Translations under genes and position numbers: made by a program
Shown: in pieces, positions 22,123 to 35,700 of the stretch
How positions within the stretch are numbered: position 1 is the first letter of the stretch
How the letters are laid out: each line of letters opens with the position of its first letter
The notes under the pieces: model-generated
What the model saw: the letters and a program-made list of their open reading frames with translations, nothing else
Told to the model about the DNA's origin: nothing
Database searches by the model: none
Assembly (NCBI GenBank): GCA_018340375.1
Contig: JAFFJZ010000001.1
Coordinates: 73,400,001-73,464,000, forward strand
From: Gonatopus flavifemur
Taxonomy: Eukaryota > Arthropoda > Insecta > Hymenoptera > Dryinidae
DNA: 64,000 nucleotides
Direction of reading: 5' to 3'

Positions 22123-24389
22123 ATCTGGCAATGGTTTTGAAATACATAACCTATAACATGTATATGATATGTGCAATGTTATATGTTATTAATTCGTCTA
22201 TCATTCACGTAGCAAATATATGTAAAATATCATGTCATCATTTATATAAATCATAACCTAATCTATGAAATCGTTTTTTTTCTTGTTTTGGTTGAATATA
22301 CTTGCAGTTATTTCTTCTTTTGCGGTAATGTAGCGAATCTCAATGTAACATTCCGTATACTTTCAGAAAAATGATGACTCCTCATTCTCAATTGGACAAA
22401 AAGTCATCATCATATGAATAATGTGTATATTTTCTACACCTTGATTCTTTGGAAAAAACAAATGAACTTGTTTATGGATGGGAATAACGAAACGGGATTT
22501 TCACGTATCGATACACGGAAAAAAATGAATTCACAATGACAGCAAAAACTTGTGTGCTGAGTGCATTGCGCTACTGCAGCTATCATTGTAGCTATATGTA
22601 CTAACATAGCTTTTGTGCGCCGACAAAAAATGATCGCAGAAGAAATGTTGCTGGTGGAGCAATTTTTGTAGCTGTAGTACATACCCAAAGAGAATAAGAT
22701 GGCCGGTAACATCCAATATGAATTCAATGAACATTTGACAAATGCATAGACATTTTGAGGTTCAAAAAATGTTCAACAACCCTAATAACGAAATATTTAA
22801 CCTCTAGAATAATTATTTGGTTACATGCAGTTTTGCAAAATTAAATTTGAAACATTCCGCTGGAGCTATATGTATTATTAGAACAAGAAGAACTCAATCG
22901 GTAGGGTGGCTCAAGCGCTAGCAGCTTGAGTTAGTAACCGAAAGATTGCGGAATCGACCCTCCCCTATCCAATGAATTTTTTTTTCATTCGATTGGTTGT
23001 TCTTTCAGCGATTCTTTCAAGCTAGTACAGCGAAACACTGATTGCAAAGAAACATCGCTATCATAGCTATTCTTTTTGCTATCCAAATATCAACCACGAA
23101 AATTAGCTATGGCAGCTAAAAAAACTACTTTCATTACATTCATTTTACATTCAATTTGAAAAACGATCATCCGAAATGATATCTAGGCTTTCTTTTGAAC
23201 CATAAAAACAGTTATTTGATTTATATCTCTATTATTATATTTTGCGGTCCGGTCAATTAGTTAAACTGACACTCATTGGGCAATGAAATCATTCCTGGAC
23301 CAGATTAATCAGTACAACCAGGCCATTAAAAATGGTGCAGTTGTTCGCAGAATAGGGCCATAAATATTGTCAGTACCAGCAGTGGTAATATTTACCATTC
23401 TCTTCTCTCCTTGTAGCGAATCAACTGGCCCTGGGCTGATTGTTTATACTTGCGAGCACTGGTAACTCCGACAACGACAGTTCCAATTTTCGCATGGGTC
23501 GTGTTGTATTCCTAAGGAAAAAATGTTTGATTCCATATATTCTTAGGACTAATTAGTGCAACATGGAGGGATTCAATTTCCTCTCGTTCAAACTCTCTGA
23601 TATATTTTTACAAAATAAGGGTGTGTCATGAAAATGAAGAAAATACTCATGAGAGAGTAGAAAAATCTCTCTCGAGCAGCATACATTTATATTGAACCGT
23701 AACTTCACACTTGTACTCGTCTCCAAATCCTTTTTTCTACTTCAGCTCTTCCTCCTATTTTTGTAACGAATTTCGTCGAATAGATACTTCCGTGTGATTT
23801 GCATGTAATGAGGTCAACATTTATCTGAATAGCGATAAGGGGAGGGTTGAAAATGCATACTTGAACTATATTTTATCTCTTCGTCGTCTTACGTGTCAAC
23901 GATAACGAAATTCAACATTCAAATATTGAAGATGTGTGAATATAATTCTTAATCTATCAATCATAAGTAATCATATCTCAACATCTGAATTACATTGATT
24001 TTCCTCGTAGTTGAAACCAACAAACAAACCAATTATTATTGTTACACAAATAAGTGTATCAAAACTCTACCGGTTGGCTAGGAATGGAACTTTTCTCACA
24101 TAAGGTACATCTGGACTTCAATAATCCCAGAATCATGCGCAGAAAATGTAATTTCATGTGAGTTCCACAAATTTCACAGTGGTTTTCACGGTGAAAGATT
24201 TTGCACGCTGAGGGAAATTGTGACAGACTTGGTTACGAGGTTTAGTCGAGTTTTTCTCAAACTATTTTTGTAACTTCATCACCCTAATCTTTCAGATTAC
24301 TGTATTTCTTTGCAAATTTCTGCGTCATTAGGGATTCTGCAGACAGTTTTGCAAAGTATTGTGATTTCCTCTGGAAATATCTGTACATT
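22123..24389. other. Intergenic, with several repeat fragments
   Basis: No exon recognised. An ACACGGAAAAAAATG element end at about 22513 resembles the CACGGAGAAAAA elements elsewhere. A palindromic GGTCCGGTCAATTAGTT/CCAGATTAAT stretch lies at about 23250-23470. The region also holds the tRNA-like sequence annotated at 22900. Confidence 0.35.
22900..22970 (+). repeat. tRNA-like sequence, probably a SINE head
   Basis: A 71-nt stretch whose ends pair as an acceptor stem (GGTAGGG with CCCTATC, one G-T pair). It has an A-box-like GTGGCTCAAGCGC and a B-box-like GGAATCGACCC at tRNA spacing, and a T-rich run follows. The anticodon arm does not fold cleanly, so it is better read as a tRNA-derived SINE or pseudogene than as a functional tRNA. 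Confidence 0.4.
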
Positions 24390-24706
24390 CCCAAGCAGCA
24401 ACAGAAGTTCAAAGTATATACAAAATAGAAACGTTCGTAGAATGTACGAATGAGATACGAGAAACATACGATGAAAGTTTATGAAATATTCGAATGAGAC
24501 TGTTTTAAATATACTTAGAACGTTGATAGTACATTCGAAAGGTACGATATTCATTCAATCGACATTCGATTGACGTACCATCGTATATTCGATTAAACCC
24601 GTTCGATAAATGTGCATAGCACCTATGAAACGGTCTCTTGGAATGTACATAGAACATATTTCGATTATTCTAAGGACGTTCATAGTATATTCTGGTGCTG
24701 CTTGGG
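24390..24706. mobile_element. MITE with CCCAAGCAGCA ends
   Basis: CCCAAGCAGCAACAGAAGTT at the left against TATTCTGGTGCTGCTTGGG at the right form imperfect TIRs. The interior carries repeated inverted copies of TTCGTAGAATGTACG and GTACATTCGAA. Ends resemble those of the 1.1-kb element at 55382. Confidence 0.7.
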
Positions 24707-25130
24707 TTTACTAGCATAATTGCAGCATTCTCTACAAAACTTCACAACATTCCTGGTGATACCAAAATTCGCGGAATAATCCAGAGAAATGGGAAGAAAA
24801 TCATGATGATCGAGGTAGAAAATTTTTCAGAGAAAACTCGATAATATTCCTAATAAACAAATGCAAAAACCTTCTTCCCAACTGTTCAATTCCGAACCTA
24901 CAGAGAATTTTGTATCGTTTTTTTTTCAGTTCTATAAAGTTTCTGAAGTATTTGTCGATTTTGTTTCAGAACTTCATCGTTGCAAAGTTTTTCTTGTGCA
25001 TTTCTTCAGGGAACAATAAACAAATCCAGGGAACATTGGGGAGATACATGAAAGAAATGAGGGAATTTTGCAAGCATGAGGAAAGCTTCTCAAGCGTTAT
25101 ACGCCTCTATTAACATGTTTCCACTCATTT

Positions 25131-25370
25131 CCTGGTGGAAAAATTTCTCTGAGAATCTCTAAAAATTTCAGAGATGTTCATGGTTTTTCAGAGGAATTCA
25201 GAATTTGTCAGAGATATTTCGAGAAATTTGCAATGAAGAAATGTGTGCCACAAGCAAGAGTTTTTCAGAATTTTTCAAGGTTTGAGAAAATTTTTCAGAT
25301 CTTTTCAGAGTTTTTCAATGAGATTCAGAGGAATTCCCTCAGATATTCAGAGAAATTCTTCTTCACCAGG
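25131..25370. mobile_element. Short relative of the CCTGGTG element
   Basis: CCTGGTGGAAAAATTTCTCT at the left is inverted at the right (AGAGAAATTCTTCTTCACCAGG); 240 bp in all. The interior is TTTCAGA/TCTGAAA-rich. It shares ends and composition with the 888-bp copy at 21235-22122. Confidence 0.7.
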
Positions 25371-26629
25371 TTTTCTGCGCATTACTCACCGTAACTCCAT
25401 ATTATGAAGAATTTCGCAGATATTGAAAAGTACACTCTAAAACATCACAATGTAGAATCTTTGTCAAAAAAATGTTGGTAGCCTAATTCTTTCTGAATGG
25501 AGGACTTTGTTCCATGAATTGATAGAGTTTCATTTCACTCCGTTAAGCGTATAACAGACAAAAGGCAGAATGAATCCTCAGAATGAGAAGAAATCTCCTA
25601 TTTTTTGAAAATTATCACCAGAACTTCCAAGCCATGGGTAACCAATGAACAATAGATGTCCACTGTGAAACAAATCTCCCTTCAACTTCATAAGAATATC
25701 ATGAAGTTTTCAACCTAAACAGTTCAGTAAATTTCATGATGAAATACTTAATTCAATAATATTATTCTTGATATTGAAAATTTACTCCTCAATTTTGATA
25801 CCACATTTGTGAAATTTCATCTCTAATATTAAATTCAAGAATTATTATTAAACTCAATATGGCAACATGATATTTCATGAAGAATTTCGTATTGAATTCA
25901 AGAATTTTCGGAAGTATTTTTTATCAGCACAAACACCGATCGCCGGGCATTTCTTCGTCGCTTCTCCGTTTCTTTACCTTATATTCACCTCACCTGTAAG
26001 AGGATGCAACGATGACATCGGTGGGTGCGCTGTGCGGATATCCTCTACCTCTATTCTCATGTATGTATCTCCATGGATGGATGGGGAAGCTGACGAAATC
26101 ATCCCTTGGAGGTGAACTCTTATTTTTCATGATTACCAGAATCACACCAAAAGAAGATTATAATCTCATTCTTATAAACTTTATTTCAAAAAAATTTATT
26201 ACATCACAGTAAGTTTACAATTGTGGACAGAATAAATTCCGAAAAATGATATGCAGTATCAAATCTAACACTAACAGAATATAAATCAAGACATAAGAGA
26301 TTGTAAAAGAAATGAATATACCAAGTGTAATTGCATTGATATTTCAACACACCCAACAGAGGATCAGATGAGATTTAATTTTTATTTTTATGCTCATGTC
26401 CCTTATCACATCTGACAATATCCATTTGGAAGTTATCTAAATTTTCTGATCTCGTAATACAACACTTATGTCAATTGAGAAAGTAATCAAAGTTTTTAAA
26501 TTTTTTATCACATAATGACACGTTTGATTGATGGTTGAGTCTATATATCTCTTGAAAATTTGCACTCTTTTATGAACTTGATTGTGATTTTCATAAATTC
26601 TCTTACGCTTGAAGCACGTATGGGATTCT
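25371..26629. other. 3' flank of the dpr gene
   Basis: Downstream of the dpr stop on the minus strand. Candidate polyadenylation signals (AATAAA on the minus strand) lie at 26195-26200 and 26180-26185, about 430 bp past the stop codon, a plausible 3' UTR length. The 25680-25930 part resembles stretches near 34880-35130 and 61600-61860 and is probably a dispersed repeat. The plus-strand frame at 25867-26115 has no recognisable domain. Confidence 0.35.
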
Positions 26630-26730
26630 TCATCGAAGAATAATAACCGTTATGAGCATCAGAATAAACAAAATAATCCTTCTGTGCGTTTTATCGGTAC
26701 CTCCGTGCTGCATTGCTGCAGGATGTTCCC
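26630..26730 (-). CDS. dpr: dpr terminal exon (C-terminal tail)
   Basis: Acceptor cag at 26731-26733 after a pyrimidine run (complement of the plus strand). The first two bases complete a Gly codon, then EHPAAMQHGG, a short basic linker and a 16-residue hydrophobic tail, stop TGA at 26630-26632. 101 bp equals 2 + 33 codons including the stop, matching the phase of the preceding exon. Confidence 0.88.
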
Positions 26731-29700
26731 CTGAAAAAGGAAAAACAAATACTCTGAATTTTTTGGAGTGGAAATTCACACTCGAAGAGTGGAATCTGTA
26801 CTCGCTTTAAAGAGTAAAATTCCATTCTTTTATGAGAGTAAAACGCTCACTACAATAGCCCTAGTACAAATCACTCTAGTCATTCTCTAGGCGATTACAA
26901 TAAGTCCCTCACAATGAGTCCCTCACAAGGGCCTGATGAGGTCTCGCGAGACCTACAGGATTACTAGAGTGATTTCTGCTAGGGAGAGTAAATATTTACT
27001 CGATAAGATATATCTCTTATGCAGTAAATTCTCACTATAAATCAGTTTTGCAGTATTTTGACTTTTTAAGAGTGAATTTCCACTCCAAGAGATTCAGAAA
27101 GTACAAAAGATAGTGGAATTTTAATGACATGGAAAGAGGTTGATTGAATCTATTCTATGTTCTATATGTATCTATAGGATATTAGATCGTATGGATAAAA
27201 CCTTCAATCAAAAGTTTGTAACTGTAAGAAATTCTCCATAATTATTGGTCAGGAGCTCCCAAGTACCAGGCCATTCAATATGTCCGTAGGATAAGTAAGA
27301 AAAAAACAAAAGTTTGACAAAAACTCGATTTTATCATTCAACATTGTTGCCTTCGAGGGCGATACAACGAGTATAGTGATTTTCCAACTGTTCGATATCA
27401 CTTTTATGGTACGATTTCTCTTCATCTTCAAAATAGGCCTCAATTTCAGCGATTACTTCATCATTGGAATTGAATTTCTTTCCAGCAAGCATTCTCTCGA
27501 GATCTCAAAACAGGGTTAACTCGCTGGGGGCTAAATCTGGAGAATATGGTGAGTGGGTAAGCAATTCGAAGCCCAATTCATTAAATTCCACCATCATTTT
27601 CATCGATTTATGACAAAGTGCGTTGTCTTGGTGAAACAACACTTCTTCCTTTCGCGAATGTGGCCGTTTCTTTGCGATTTCAGCCTTCAATCGATCCAAA
27701 AGTGCGCAGTAATAGTCCCTTTTTGGAGATAGTCGATGAATATCATTCCCTTCGCATCCTGAAATATAGAGGCCATCACCTTATCGGCCGACTGTTGCGT
27801 TTTTGCTCGCTTTGGATTCGATTCGTCGACTGCTGTCCACCTAGTTGACTGTCTTTTGGGTTCTGGTGTGTAATTGTGAAGCCATGTTCCATCCATTCTC
27901 ACATATCGACGATGGAATCCGATTTTATTGCAGTTCAACAGCGCCAAACACTCCTCTGAAGCATCAATTCGTTGTTGTTTTTGGTCGACTGTGAGCTCAC
28001 ACGGCACCCACTTTGCACAGAGCTTTCGCAAACCCAAATGTTCGTGTAAAGTGGTGAAAACACTACAATCTGATATCTTTACAATGTTAGCTAGCTCGTG
28101 CACCTTCAACTCGCGATCCTTCATAACCAATTTTTGGATTTTTTCTATGTTTTCTGGAATAACAGCCTCATTTTGGCGTCCACTGCGCTCTGCGTCATTT
28201 GTGCTGGGACGACCACGTTTAAATTCAGCGATGCACTTCTCTACCATTTGACTCGATGGAGCAGAGTCCGGATAATGTTTATCAAGCTATTGTTTGGTTT
28301 CCACTGTATTATTTTCATCAAAAAGCAATGCTTTATCAAAACTCGAAATTAATTTTTTTCTCAATAACAAAAGTTGCTTCACACAAAATGCTATAACTCA
28401 CAAATCAATAGCCAGATTGCTATCAAAATTACACACGTATCGCTCGAAGGTTAGTCACTAAATAAAAATCATATGGAAAAAATTCTAGTAACGCCATTTA
28501 TGTGTCATCTTACGGACTTTTTGAATGGACTGTTATTATTCAAAGGTATCAAATTATTTTCCTTTAGAAAAGGGCTGGAGGTTGCGATTAGGAAATCATG
28601 TTCTATTCAAAGGATTTGTTGTCGCACAATTCATCTATATTTGTAGCAATGAGAGATGTCTGATATTGACAGTATCGATACTTTATTTTCGTATAAAATA
28701 TGTATCAATTTTCAATAGAGTGAAATCTTAATTTTCCTCATCATGAAAATCCAACTTTCATTCGTCGACCTGCTTCAAATATAACTCATCATCATCATCA
28801 CATTGAAAAAAGAAGTTCAAACCAATCCTTCATTCTTTTTAAATACAAAACCCATTCACAGCACCCAAAGTGTAAATACGAGAAACCATTAATCTCGAGG
28901 AGCAAATTGCGATGATAGATCGATTAAAATTTTTATGAATAATTAATGAATGAATGGAGAAGCATAAAAGGATCTCAATATAAAGTCTCACCATTTAAGA
29001 CGTGTACCATCACACTAGCGGGCACAACTTTGCTGGACACGCAAGTATAATTACCACTATCGACGTGTGAAGCCCGCGTTATTAATAACTTGCTCGTCGT
29101 TCCATCCTTGGACTTCTCAGTTTCTAAAGATACGCCCCCTCTGTCGATTATAATGACATACTTTATTAATGGAAATCACAATTTTAGATTAACGATCGGT
29201 CATTATCAAAAATTTTTAATAAGTATCTTCATTATTCAAAAAAAGGCCGAGAAGAAATTACACGCTTAAATTGAATGATATCCCGAAGATAAATCACATC
29301 TTTGAATCAGAAGATAATCGAAATTGGCTTATACTGTGATTAAATCCCATGAGAATTTCCATAAGATTTGCAGAGAAATTGAAATCATATTACACTTAGA
29401 AATCACTGCACGAGACTCATATTATCAGACATTAATAATTCTTAATTTTAATGAGGGATGTTTAAAAATAGAAGCTTTCCCTTGCTCAAAACCTTATCCC
29501 AAAGAATTCAATTTGAGTATCCAACTCTAACGAGAATCCGCAATATAATATGAATATCAATGTAGCTCGAAATATATTGGAAACTTCTTGTTGAACTCGC
29601 AACAAGGAAATAATCGGGATTCGACCAGACATCGATGAATACCACTCAACAATATGATTCCATGGGAATTCATTAGCGACTTCATTGAACCAAAATAAAA

Positions 29701-32700
29701 AGGATCATGCAGGGACAGTTGATAAGAATTCCATTCTTTGATCAACTTGCGATCGCTCAAATATATTCTCATTATAGAAAATGTTCATTCCAACGTAATC
29801 TATTCTTTCGGTCATCAAAAACTGCAAATTTTATGTTTGCAGAATCAATAGATTATAAAAACGTGATTTTCGATGTGGATAATTCAACAGTTTTGAATCA
29901 ATATAAACATTTTGAGATCGCTTAGACGTTAATTGATGAAATTCTCCTGTTCTTCAGAAAGAAAAGAAAAAAAAACGTGCGCTGTAACATAATTTGATTA
30001 CCTTGGGCCGTCAAAGTCAATCGCCGCACCAGCGTGATACCAAGTGACATTGCTGGGTGGTACATCCTGTACGTCCACAATACAGGTCAAACTGATTGTG
30101 CTGCCTTTCTTTACATAGATATCTTCTGGACCAGTGATTCTTGCATGTATATCTAAACATATATCATAAATAAAGACTATGAGAACTTATCAAGATCACG
30201 AACAACTCTTATTCTATGGGAATTAATTCTAATTATATTCGAATCCTCTTTCTTAATCTTCTCTCAAGAACTTCTTTGATCAAGGAGTTCATTCACGATG
30301 CTCGCAATTTCATCTTTCTTACTTCTGTTTGTATATTCTCCTAATTGAGATAATACCTTCATGTGTAATTGTAAACACCACTTGACTTCTTGAGATGAAG
30401 ATTATACGTATTCATTCTTTGTCAAACTAATGAAATTTACACTGAGAGAAATATTAGCTGAAATAGTATTTGTTGAATCGTACAAAAATAATCTTCTGAC
30501 GAATGTGATCATAGTCAAACTTCATTCGAAATGCCGTTCAATTGTCTCTGTGATGAGACAAAAACCGATCAGAATCCAACAGAGAATTTTCTCTCCTGTT
30601 TTGCCTGGTATTTTCAATCGGAAGCAGGAGCAGTGCAAAATGCTCACAACTCGATTACCGATAATGTGCATGTTGGAAATGAAATGGAGATTACTACCAT
30701 GCAGAGAAATTCAAAAATTTCAGCCCTGGAAGGTCAAAGGTAGATTGGGAAGGTAATGAACGAAAAAAAGAATAGAACCACCACTACAGTTTTTACTTTC
30801 AAAACGAATCGCATTGATGAACGACTGCTGGAAAGATTTGACAGCAATACGATCTCTGCAATATTAGATTCTGAGTAAAGGAATGAAAATTTGTTCCCAG
30901 GACCGACCGGTTGTATCATTCCATTCAATACTGCTCATTTCGAATCCTAGAATTCCTCGAAATAGCTCGCCTTACGGTGTTAGTTTATCTTTATTCTATT
31001 CTTCATGGAGCATTAATTTTTACATACTTTCTTCGTTTCCAACGTCCTTTCGAATACTCTCCACATCCGTTCTATTTACTCTCTGATCATTAACGTTTCT
31101 CTTACGCTTTACTATACTCTCCGTTTTCGCTTCATTTCAGTTTCCATTTTCTCGCAGGATTCTTCCTCTTTCCGTCACATTGCTCACATCGACTACAACC
31201 ATTAGATTTCACATATTTTGGTTCTTCGAAGTATACTTATAACAGGACACGTGGAACTTATATAGCTGAGCATTCATAACAGAAAATCATCTGATACAAA
31301 GTTGTTGGGTTGTTCAAAAAATTTCTCAATCATCTTAGTAATCTTAAGAAGTTATCTAGTGAATTCCAGATCCCATGAATATATCCAATAAACGCACTGA
31401 TATAGTCAGGACAATCAAAGAACAAACAAGTCTCAAGTATTTCTGAATCAGCTTGAAGCTCTTCTAAATGAGTTTACGCTGCTCTCTGCTGACATTGTGA
31501 ATTGCTTTACCTTGCTCGAGCAACCTGTTCGTCTATTTCAACTAGTTCTCCTATAAAACAAATTATGGAAACAAATTGGAAAGAATTAGGTAGGAGCATC
31601 TGAAAAAGAGAGCAGAATATCATGTCTTTGAAATTTGAATCGTTTTTTGAACCTCAATTTATCATTGCACAAAAGCCAACTTAATGGGTGACCAACATCT
31701 ATGTTTTAGAATCAACTTGTTTAAATGGAATATACTTCCTAAGTGAAATACTGAGTCAATAAGAGCTCATGAAATGTTTGTTCCCTGGATTCGATTATAA
31801 ATTCATGTCTATGAACGATTCAGATTTTCATTATATCAGAATATAAGAATCAAAATCGGACGGAATAACCCCGAAAGTTGAACCAAAAAGTTGAAACCAC
31901 CCGACCGATAAATACTAAAAGTCTGAGGGATTTCCAAAACTTCGAAGGAACCGAAAAAGAGCAGCAAGCGGAAGTACCGGAGAAGAAAAAACATTCAACA
32001 CTAAAGGAGAGGTGAATAATACAAGAATTAGGAATCTCAAAAACTTTGGATAAACGAAGGAAGAAAAGCAAGCAAAAGCACCGAACATGAAAAAGGATCG
32101 AAGCTGCACAAGTGATAAATACTTCAAAAAATAGAAGATTGCAGAGAATTCGAATGGTACAGAATCAAAACAGTAATACCAAGCACCGACGAAGGGAAAA
32201 TAAAATAATCAATACCCACACAAAGCACAGAAAATTAATATTCGTTTAATTCTTATGATAACAAGAAACCATAAATTCCATGGGTTTCGAATTCTGCTTG
32301 AAACTCCATTGGTTTTGAATTTCATTTAGATTTCATAGCATACATTCAAATGACTCGCACGCTGATATTCATCATCCATCTTCCTCCAATATAACACGTT
32401 ATCTTTCATCATCAAATAGGATCAGGAAAAAATGAGAGATATACCGTTCCAATCTTCTTAAATAACTAACAATAATCGTTCCCACAAAGAAAGATCAAAT
32501 TCTTCTGCGGTATTAAAAATTTTATTGAACTTTTCCTTTAAGAGTTTCGCATTACCCCACTTTTCCCTGCATGACGTGGTATTTTTCAAATACTAGGTCA
32601 CATGGATTTGTTTTCGTAATTCTTTCTCCTTCGTCGACATCACGTTAGAATTCCATAGTGTTGAAGCCAAGTTTCATCTAATAAATTCCATGAAATTGAA

Positions 32701-35700
32701 TTGTATCGAGTTTCGGTGAGAATCCAGTTGATTGGTCGCCGTCTGATGAATTTCGTACTACGCTTTCCTCTCTCCAGCTCGCTTATTTGTTCGTTTTTCG
32801 ATCTCTCTACTTCTCGCTTGCTTGGTGGCAAATGTGCGGAGTCAATGCATGATGCACGGAATCACGAAAGAAGTGGTAATGACAGGAGAGGAAGAGGAGG
32901 AACTTGGCGACTATACAAGTGCCAGTGAATTTGAAGTGTACATTCCGCATCGACATATACCGCTGTGCTACTTCTTTTGCCGTGGAATTACCTCTCTTTA
33001 CGACGAACCGGTGAATTTTCCCTTATCTTTTTTCGCTGAATGGAAAGAGATTGGATTCGTCGTGGTAAATTCTTCTTATTCCTTTAGATCTGAATTATGC
33101 TGTGCGGGAGGCCAGGTTCCCGCTAAATGATTCTCAGGGTCGGTGAATCTTAAGTTTCACTCGACTGCATTTTTGCGGCCAGTTAAGAGGTACGAAATAT
33201 TTTTGAATATTCTTTGATTTTTGGATTCTGAAATTTGTTCGTGCACCTTATACTTCTATCCGAAGAGTATATCAATCAAAAAATGGAATAATAATGGTGG
33301 AATATTTTAATATAATTAATTATAAAGATATCCGGAATGATCGTGGATCAACTGAAGGGTCAACGGTCTAAACCTGTTAACTGACATTTCAGAAATTTTA
33401 CACGGCGAAGAAAAGTTGATCCAGATCTTCCAATTTTCATTCAAATGATCTGAAATTTGGAAGTATCATTCACCCTTGTAACCCGAAGAAAAAACTTTTC
33501 ATAGACTAGGAAAATATCAAAAATTGCAGAAATGCCAACGTTTTTTCTTCGCCGTGTAAAATTTCTGAAATATCAGTCAACAGATTTAGACCGTCGACCC
33601 TTCAACTGTATCCTGTGATTGATTTGGATTCAATGAAATTTTGGGGGACGATAACACAGGCCTACAAAATTGAACTGTTTGTTTGGTGCAACAACTGTAT
33701 CGTACTTTTCCGAAATATTTTGGCGCGCTGAATCCGAATCTGGCTTCAAAATTGCATTATTACGTGTGGTTTTTGAGATATTTTAACGTCAAAGTGTGAA
33801 AAACACCGTTTTTCGACATATTTGAGATTACGTGACGTCAGAATGTAATTTTTTCTCATGAAACTAGTAGATGCACCTCAAAATATAATCCATCCCCTTC
33901 CGAATGCCGTTGAGTTTGCTCGAATATCTTTTTTTTTACTGTGACACGACAATTTGAAATTTGTGTGTTCATGGATTTAGTGAATAGGTGAAATAACACA
34001 ATTTTCAAACTGTCGTATCTCAGAGAAAAAAAAAGATATTTGAACAAACCTAATCGCATTTGGAAGAGAATGACTCATATTTTGAGATAATTTGAAGAAT
34101 AATTTGATAAAATGTTCTTAAAGTGTGGAATAATTGAATAAAACGTTTCAAAATCGTGCATTTTCATTTTATTTTACACCTGCGATTTCTTGAAAACTAC
34201 ACGTAGCATTAAAAAAATGAGTATATTTCCAGAGTCAGGGTATCGAATATACTCACAATCTGCTTTAGTTTCAGCGGCACCAAAATCATTGTAGACCTGT
34301 GTAATTGTTGAATTAGAATTGCATCAATTATCTGCAATTCTCACGACAAATACTAGGCACAACCCAACGACACTTTGCAGATTCTGTGATAGAAACTAGA
34401 CACGTCCCGACATTATGCACGGTTTCCTATTCAACGCCTAATTATAGGCATATTTCTATGAGTAAACGGAGAAAAATGCAGCTCGAAAGGATAGTAATCT
34501 TTAATAGAAAATTGGAGAACATTTCTCAAAATCTGAGAGTGTCATGTGATGTCGATATATCGATCGATCCATTCATGATCGATCTTTTTGAAGAGAAAAA
34601 GATCGATTTTTTGCCGATCCTTGGAAAATGTGATCCATCATGGATCGATCCAAAATTCCCCAGGATCGAATTGATCGATTCTTTTTTCATTTCAAAGTTT
34701 GTTGACGAAATTTTAGTTGACCATGATTTGTGTTTGCAAACACCATGCTCATACGGAATTTTATAAAACAAATTTTTGAAAGCTAAACCCTGGGAGTTAT
34801 CGGAATTTTGTCTCTTAAATTCATCACAATTGAGATAATTCATAGATTTCTTGTGCCTTAAATTTCATAAAAGTGTTATAAAACTTCTCACATAACTCAG
34901 TCTATCAAATTTCATGATATGATATCAATGTCGAGAATATAATTCTTGATTTGAAGAATTTTCTTCTGAATTTCGATACGATACTTGTAAATTCAATGAA
35001 TACTGTCTCATATTCCAAAAAAAACTTTTGAAATTTTATGAATCATATTGAAATTAGAAACTTTATCAGAATTTCACAAGAAATTTTCTATTGAATCTAA
35101 GAATTTTCTCAACAGTGTTCGAATTCAAGAATGAGATTTTCAAAGAGAGAATGACAAATGAACAAAAATGAGGAAATATTCAGATAGATCAATGAATTTT
35201 GATTTTATTATATAAATATATTGATCCACATTTTATTTGAATGACATGTTGAAAATAGAAACAATTATATCTTGATATTCCAGGCCTAATTTCATCCGAG
35301 TTAACCACTATTCGGGTCAATTTCTATTCGAGTTTGTTCTCTTTGACCATTCTTTCCAAATCGATCCTCCAGAATCGATCTATCCACCCGATCCATTCGA
35401 ATAGCTCCCATCCTCAGATCGATGCGATCCTCACTCAGGATCGACATCACTAATCAGTACATAAATTTTTGAATTCTGGCGTCATTAGATGATTTTATCC
35501 AACACATACTTTGTCCATACTGCACTTCAAATAACCCTTTATCTATCCACACTTTTATGTTGCAACACCAGTGATCAAGACGAACGTCAATTTTCTCAGC
35601 GAAACTATTCGATAAAACCCTAGGACAATGAAAAATGAGTCTGTGGTAGTATACATCAGCAAGATATATATAAAAATTCACTTCATATGGCTGCTTTGTT

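Noticed and set aside
22900..22970. Functional tRNA gene
   Set aside because: The acceptor ends pair, but the anticodon arm does not form properly and the B box is imperfect; called a SINE-like sequence.
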